Shown piece by piece: positions 59,522 to 64,000 of a DNA stretch of 64,000 bases. Source of the DNA: Ketobacter alkanivorans. Its GTDB lineage: Bacteria; Pseudomonadota; Gammaproteobacteria; Pseudomonadales; Ketobacteraceae. Below the pieces are notes generated by a model. That model did not search any database and was not told the DNA's origin. It saw only the letters and a list, made by a program, of their open reading frames with translations. Each line of letters opens with the position of its first letter. Position 1 is the first letter of the stretch. The stretch spans positions 1,579,501-1,643,500 of the forward strand of contig NZ_CP022684.1 of assembly GCF_002863865.1 (NCBI RefSeq), written 5' to 3'. The position numbers and the translations under genes are program-made.

Positions 59522-59535
59522 TTGATCTGGAACAA
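59522..59535 (-). promoter_or_regulatory. FNR/Anr-like box upstream of nifJ
   Basis: TTGTT-CCAG-ATCAA on the minus strand (TTGAT-CTGG-AACAA on the plus), 9 of 10 positions of the FNR/Anr consensus TTGAT-4-ATCAA. Its centre lies about 72 nt before the nifJ ATG, leaving room for a class II promoter. The -10 box is unclear. Confidence 0.6.
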
Positions 59536-59622
59536 TGGATATAGGGATTTTATGATGCTGTCTCATCAGGTACTCTTTCAAAGCAGTCCTATCGGGGTAG
59601 TTTATGCCTCCCAATTAGATAG

Positions 59623-59853
59623 AAGAACAAACTCAACAATAGGGAACTAACCCGACGCGCCGTATTGAAAGGGGCTCTTTTTGGTGGTGCCGTACCTGGC
59701 GCAATCACAGGCTTCTGGCAACAGCATCTTCGCGCCCCTCTTGGCAATGTCTTTTGGGCCGGCACAGAGACTTCTGATTACTGGGCAGGGTACATGGAGG
59801 GAGCTGTACGTTCAGGGCTAAGAGCCGCCAGGGAGGTGCTGGAAACCCGATAA
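59623..59853 (+). pseudogene. Remnant of a Tat-exported FAD amine oxidase
   Basis: One frame reads KNKLNNRELTRRAVLKGALF, a Tat-type N-terminus (double Arg plus Leu/Lys), and then passes directly into the C-terminal signature of flavin monoamine oxidases, GNVFWAGTETSDYWAGYMEG followed by AVRSGLRAAREVL. The middle of the enzyme, usually 400 or so residues with the FAD fold, is missing. The codon just before is TAG (59620-59622) and no ATG start remains, so an internal deletion plus loss of the start is inferred. A TTG-started 62-aa peptide remains possible but makes no enzyme. Confidence 0.75.
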
Positions 59854-59912
59854 GCGCCTGCTCCGCCCCCCCTAAGTAAGATCTATCGATCTGGTAGTAA
59901 CCATGAACAACT

Positions 59913-60857
59913 TTAGGCTTCCACCAGGTCGAGATCGATTCCTTCTTGCTCCAATACCGATTGCAATAATGTTTCCATTATTTCTCTGGCCTCAGCAGTA
60001 CGCATGTATATGTGGCGATGCAAATCTTCGCTGGCTTTGTCTTTGTTCTGACATTGAGCGCTGTATTGCTCGAACGCCACCAAACTCTTTATGAGTTCAG
60101 CCATGTGATGAGGGCACTCACAATCAATACTGGATGTGAGATTAGCCGCCTTGCTCAATGCAGTGTCGGTGAATTGTCGTGAAGGTGCCCGACGCATTGG
60201 CAGGATCTTGGCGCTCCTGTGCTGAGGATTTGCCAAGTCGCTCAGCATCGTATGCAACTCGATACGATCCAGAGGAGCCTTCAGCATTCTGACGCCCAAC
60301 GTACGCAAATAACTAACATCCTGCTGGCGTGCAAAGCGATAAGATAAAACAACATTGCGTGCTGTCACTTTCTTTATACACGCACCGAGCGCTTTAGCCT
60401 CTACCGCACTAAAAGAGGGAACATCCAACATAAGCAAATCGTATTCAACACCGCTGTAGATGGATTCAAACTCTGACAACGTAGCATACCGCTCAATATC
60501 TTTAACGTTCAGGTATTGCTGAATGGTTTGTTCCAATGAAGGCAAAATTTCATTACCCACGAAGCACACCTTCAACGAAGGTTTGGCTGCCGCCACCTTT
60601 GATTCCAACTTGCCAAACTCTAACAGAGTGTCACGCAGCTCAGCGTCACTCATTCCTGCTACTGAGCTTATGGCTAATCCATTATCCACGCACGCCTTCA
60701 GCAGCTTCAAACGGTTTAGCGCCTCTTCACTGTAAACTCGGCGACCACTTTCGGTACGTTCGGTATGAACGGCACTGTGACGTTTTTCCCAGACCCGCAA
60801 ATTATGTACAGACAACCCGGTTAATTTGGCAATAGCACCGATTCGATACTGTTTCAT
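59913..60857 (-). CDS. MerR-family regulator with a B12-fold-like C-terminal domain
   Basis: 314 aa. The N-terminal MerR winged helix (1-70: YRIGAIAKLTGLSVHNLRVWEKRH, GRRVYSEEAL) is followed by a linker and a Rossmann-like domain (about 90-210: LKVCFVGNEILPSLEQTI, YDLLMLDVPSF, ARNVVLSYRFA). This layout recalls CarH/LitR regulators, but the cobalamin-binding His motif (DxHxxG) is absent. The C-terminal 90 residues are helical. I chose the ATG at 60857 (GGAG 9 nt upstream) over a GTG whose Shine-Dalgarno would touch it. It may regulate the nearby nifJ or RND genes (inference). Confidence 0.85.
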   Translation of the reverse strand: MKQYRIGAIAKLTGLSVHNLRVWEKRHSAVHTERTESGRRVYSEEALNRLKLLKACVDNGLAISSVAGMSDAELRDTLLEFGKLESKVAAAKPSLKVCFVGNEILPSLEQTIQQYLNVKDIERYATLSEFESIYSGVEYDLLMLDVPSFSAVEAKALGACIKKVTARNVVLSYRFARQQDVSYLRTLGVRMLKAPLDRIELHTMLSDLANPQHRSAKILPMRRAPSRQFTDTALSKAANLTSSIDCECPHHMAELIKSLVAFEQYSAQCQNKDKASEDLHRHIYMRTAEAREIMETLLQSVLEQEGIDLDLVEA

Positions 60858-61178
60858 GGTTATCACTCCTCTTTAGCGCCTGCCCTGACAAAAACAACAT
60901 ATGGACAATATATGAATTTTATATGGACGCAGGCATATTTAGAGACATAACTGCCCACCTGTCAACAACAAAATGTAGACAACATGCAAACGCTACCTGG
61001 ACAGCAATCAAGGGCAACAATTGAGGAAATCGCTATACTACTGATATAAAAGGCTTTTTTCGAAGGAAGGTCTAACAACTGTCAAATCTGTCAGACCTTT
61101 ATTGATTGACGTAGCGATGACTATTCGAATGACCAGAATGCCATCGCATTGTACTTAACTGTGAAAACGCCTCGAGTT
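60858..61178. other. Gap between the merR-like and RND genes
   Basis: No gene is supported in these 321 bases. It holds the MerR promoter region with the ATATGGAC repeats, and an inverted repeat AAGGTCT / AGACCTT around 61064-61098 with a 20+ nt loop and no U-tract in the direction of RND transcription. Confidence 0.4.
60899..60928. promoter_or_regulatory. Direct repeats upstream of the MerR gene
   Basis: ATATGGAC occurs at 60899-60906 and 60921-60928, exactly 22 bp (two helical turns) apart, 42-71 nt before the MerR start. Spacing on one DNA face suggests an operator for the MerR-type protein itself. Confidence 0.45.
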
Positions 61179-64000
61179 CTATTGTGGAAACTCGCCCTCT
61201 TGAGATGATAACCGTCGCGCAACATCCCCAGGTGAGCCGGTCTTACGCGCAAGCAGCTCGTATGCAACCGGCACCACAAACAATGTGAACACTGTTGCGG
61301 CAAGAGTTCCAGCCAACACCACCACCCCGATTACCATTCGAGTCTCAGAACCAGCGCCACTGGACATAATCAGCGGAATGGAGCCTGCAGCAGTGGTGAT
61401 ACCGGTGATCAATATAGGGCGAAATCGCACTTGCGTTGCCTCCAGTATCGCATCCTTAAACGGCATCCCCTGATCTCTCAGTTGATTGGCAAATTCCACA
61501 ATCAAAATACCGTTCTTCGATGCCAGCCCAACCAGCATCATCAACCCAATTTGGGAATAGATATTCAAAGAGCCATTCGTAAGGTATAACCCCAGCAACC
61601 CACCACACATAGCCAGGGGTACCGTAAGCATGATAATGAAAGGATGCACATAGCTTTCAAACTGAGCCGCCAATACCAGATAGGTCACGATTACACCCAG
61701 GAAAAATATAAACATTATACTCTCACCTGCGAACTGGTAATCCCGTGATTGACCTTTGTAATCAATATTTACGCTCTCAGGTAGCTTTGCCCGAGCCAGA
61801 TCCTCGAGGTAGGTTAAGGCGCTTCCTAGCGGAAGATCATCTGCCAAGTTTGCCTCTAACGTTATAGCACGCACCCTGTTATAACGATTTAAAGAGGTGG
61901 CCCCGGCAAACTCTTCCAGTTTTACCAAATTAGATAATGGGATCAACTGCCCTAAACGCCCTGACTTTACATAGATATTCTGCAGGCTAATAGGTGTGTT
62001 CTGATTACTTCTTTCTCCTTCCAATATCACATCATACTCTTCACCCTGATCTACATAATTAGTCACACGGCGTGAGCCCAGCATGGTCTCCAACGTACGG
62101 CCAATATCACCAACTGAAACACCCAAATCAGCTGCCCGGTTGTAGTCAATCACCACATTAAGCTGGGGCTGGGTTTCCTTATAATCCCAGTCGATGCCTA
62201 ACAAACCAGGATTATTCTTATTAATTTCATTTGTCAGAATGTCGCGCCACTGAGAAAGCTGCTCATAAGTTCCGCCCCCTAGAACGAATTGCACAGGCTT
62301 TTGTGCTCGCGCACCAAACCCCTGTCGCATCACGGGAAATGCACGCACCCCAGGTAAATCCTGCAATTTCTCGCGCACTTCATTCATGATCTCAAACCCA
62401 CTTCTGCGCTGCGCCCAATCACTCAATACATTGATAATGATACCTGAGTTAAAGTTCTCCAGGTTGCCAAATCCTCTAGGCGCTCTCACCAGCAAACGAG
62501 TGATCTCGCCCTGATCGACATATGGCATCATGCGGCGTTCAATTTCATCCATGTACTTTTCCATGTATTCGTAGGTGGCGCCTTCCGGGCCATTAACGAT
62601 CAGGTAAAACACACCGCGATCCTCTTTCGGAGAATACTCCGACGGAATTTCTTTGAATAATAAATAACTCGCAAGGATAATTCCAACAAAAGCCACCACC
62701 ACAAGCCAGGGGGCTCCCATACAGAAACGAATACTTTGACCATACCCAGCCTTTAACCAGTTAAATGCTTTATCCACAACATGGACCACCGGGCTATGAT
62801 CATTCTGCTTTAGAATCTTCGATGCCAACATGGGAGAAAGAGTGAGTGCTATCAAAGTCGAGAAGCATACTGCCGCTGTCATGGTAAGGGCGAATTCAGA
62901 AAAAAGACGCCCCAGGTCACCCTGAAGAAAGGCAATTGGTACAAATACCGAAACCAAAACCAGCGTTGTTGCTATTACGGCAAAACCTACCTGTCGTACA
63001 CCGCGGTAAGCAGCCAACAAAGGAGGCTCACCATAATCATGCATACGACGAACCACGTTTTCCAGCACCACAACGGCGTCATCCACCACCAGCCCGATCG
63101 CAAGCACCAGCGCCAACAACGTGAGCAAATTAACCGAAAAACCAAAGATCAATAATGCTATGAACGTAGCAATAATAGACACCGGCACCGTTACGGCAGG
63201 CACCAGCATCGCGCGCGCACTGCCAAGAAACAGATAAATCATCAGCACCACTAAACCAATCGCAATAGCCAAGGTGCTGTATACTTGAGCAACGGCATCT
63301 TCTACAAAAACAGACGAATCATAGCTTTGCTCCAGGCTCATGTTATCAGGCAGTGTGGCATTAATTCGTTCACGTTCACGCTTTGCAGCGCGTGCCACAT
63401 CAATGGTGTTAGCAGTGGACTGTTTGATGATGCCTATACCTACCTGTGGTATACCATTGCCACGAAACAGAACGCGACTTTCTTCAGTGCCCTTCTCTAC
63501 TCGCGCCACATCCCCCAAACGCACCAGATAGCCATTATCACCTCGCATTAAAACAAGATTGGCAAAGTCGTCGACTTTACTAAAGGTACGCTTTACCCGC
63601 ACAGTTAACTGTCGAGTCTCACCTTCCACCGTTCCGGCAGGCAACTCCACGTTTTCAGCGCGCAAGGCAGCTTCCACATCATTGGCCGTTAACCCTCTTG
63701 CCGCCATCTGATTACGATCAAGCCACACTCTCATGGCATAGCGTTGCCCGCCACCTACTCGTACTCGAGCGACACCATTGAGCACTGAAAACCGATCCAC
63801 CAAATAGCGATCGGCATAATCAGAAAGCTCAGGCACCGTCATCCCTTCACCCACAAGATTCAGCCAAACAATGACATCATCGTCGCCGCTTTGCTTCTGA
63901 ATTTCCGGTGGATCTGCCTCCGGAGGAAGATCGTCTGAAATACCCGCCACGCGATCACGCACATCGTTAGCGGCAGAATCAATATCACGATCTATTTCAA
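61179..64000 (-). CDS. RND-family efflux pump inner-membrane subunit, 5' part cut by window edge
   Basis: About 940 of the usual 1020-1050 residues; the first 90 or so lie beyond the window. Proton-driven export of drugs, solvents or lipids across the envelope with a periplasmic adaptor and TolC-like channel. Visible: porter-domain segments, the TM4 proton-relay pair in LVVDDAVVVLENVVRRM, the large second periplasmic loop, and the C-terminal GLASKNGILIVEFANQ helix. The overall sequence looks like the AcrB/MexI-type HAE group. The adaptor gene would lie upstream, off the right edge. The substrate is unknown. Confidence 0.93.
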   Translation of the reverse strand, partial: EIDRDIDSAANDVRDRVAGISDDLPPEADPPEIQKQSGDDDVIVWLNLVGEGMTVPELSDYADRYLVDRFSVLNGVARVRVGGGQRYAMRVWLDRNQMAARGLTANDVEAALRAENVELPAGTVEGETRQLTVRVKRTFSKVDDFANLVLMRGDNGYLVRLGDVARVEKGTEESRVLFRGNGIPQVGIGIIKQSTANTIDVARAAKRERERINATLPDNMSLEQSYDSSVFVEDAVAQVYSTLAIAIGLVVLMIYLFLGSARAMLVPAVTVPVSIIATFIALLIFGFSVNLLTLLALVLAIGLVVDDAVVVLENVVRRMHDYGEPPLLAAYRGVRQVGFAVIATTLVLVSVFVPIAFLQGDLGRLFSEFALTMTAAVCFSTLIALTLSPMLASKILKQNDHSPVVHVVDKAFNWLKAGYGQSIRFCMGAPWLVVVAFVGIILASYLLFKEIPSEYSPKEDRGVFYLIVNGPEGATYEYMEKYMDEIERRMMPYVDQGEITRLLVRAPRGFGNLENFNSGIIINVLSDWAQRRSGFEIMNEVREKLQDLPGVRAFPVMRQGFGARAQKPVQFVLGGGTYEQLSQWRDILTNEINKNNPGLLGIDWDYKETQPQLNVVIDYNRAADLGVSVGDIGRTLETMLGSRRVTNYVDQGEEYDVILEGERSNQNTPISLQNIYVKSGRLGQLIPLSNLVKLEEFAGATSLNRYNRVRAITLEANLADDLPLGSALTYLEDLARAKLPESVNIDYKGQSRDYQFAGESIMFIFFLGVIVTYLVLAAQFESYVHPFIIMLTVPLAMCGGLLGLYLTNGSLNIYSQIGLMMLVGLASKNGILIVEFANQLRDQGMPFKDAILEATQVRFRPILITGITTAAGSIPLIMSSGAGSETRMVIGVVVLAGTLAATVFTLFVVPVAYELLARKTGSPGDVARRLSSQEGEFPQ

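Noticed and set aside
59384-59650. 88-aa plus-strand frame over the nifJ start
   Set aside because: Covers the nifJ N-terminus antisense and no recognised motif; the amine-oxidase remnant is in a different frame.

Overview
This 64 kb window is chromosomal DNA of a gammaproteobacterium, most likely a marine, aerobic, hydrocarbon-associated lineage near Alcanivorax, Ketobacter or Marinobacter (inference). The evidence is gene order: truB-rbfA-infB-nusA-rimP-tRNA(fMet)-tRNA(Leu)-secG-tpiA-glmM-folP-ftsH-rlmE/yhbY, then carA-carB-greA, dnaK-dnaJ-dapB, hrcA-grpE, recN/fur/bamE/rnfH and smpB-ssrA. These are the housekeeping blocks found in Pseudomonas-like genomes. No transposase, integrase, phage gene, CRISPR array or rRNA was seen. 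Both ends cut genes: truB on the left and an RND efflux pump on the right.

Layout. Positions 1-12,500 (minus strand) hold the translation/transcription operon and the tpiA-glmM-folP-ftsH-rlmE block. Positions 12,600-15,600 (plus) hold yhbY and a BaeSR-like two-component system followed by a Spy/CpxP-like periplasmic protein. Positions 16,000-20,900 (minus) hold carAB-greA. Positions 21,290-27,460 hold one giant exported protein (2056 aa) of five tandem PKD-like/FN3/beta-sandwich units, inserted between dapB and carA, which are neighbours in related genomes. Positions 27,700-33,700 hold dapB, dnaJ, dnaK (with a clear sigma-32 promoter), grpE and hrcA. Positions 33,800-39,850 hold recN, fur, bamE, rnfH, an SNF-type transporter standing where ratA is usually found, smpB, a DoxX-type protein and tmRNA.

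From about 40 kb the window becomes accessory in character: a GT4-like glycosyltransferase; an exported M64 zinc peptidase lipoprotein plus a small exported partner, with a cyclic-di-GMP-I (GEMM) riboswitch in the peptidase leader; a LysR regulator; an L,D-transpeptidase and an M15-like peptidase; a PETase/cutinase-like secreted polyesterase; a membrane-anchored coiled-coil protein; an orphan ParA/MinD-type ATPase; an AraC regulator; an exported protein of unknown function; and a multi-pass membrane protein. The right end carries pyruvate:ferredoxin oxidoreductase (nifJ) coupled to a dihydroorotate-dehydrogenase-like gene, with an FNR/Anr-like box upstream, a decayed amine-oxidase gene, a MerR regulator and the RND pump.

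The strongest non-routine signals are the GEMM riboswitch in front of the M64 peptidase (44,338-44,420), the giant modular protein splitting the dapB-carA neighbourhood, the PETase-like enzyme, and the FNR-box/PFOR unit. Start sites were refined with family N-termini and Shine-Dalgarno spacing; several housekeeping genes use TTG or GTG starts.
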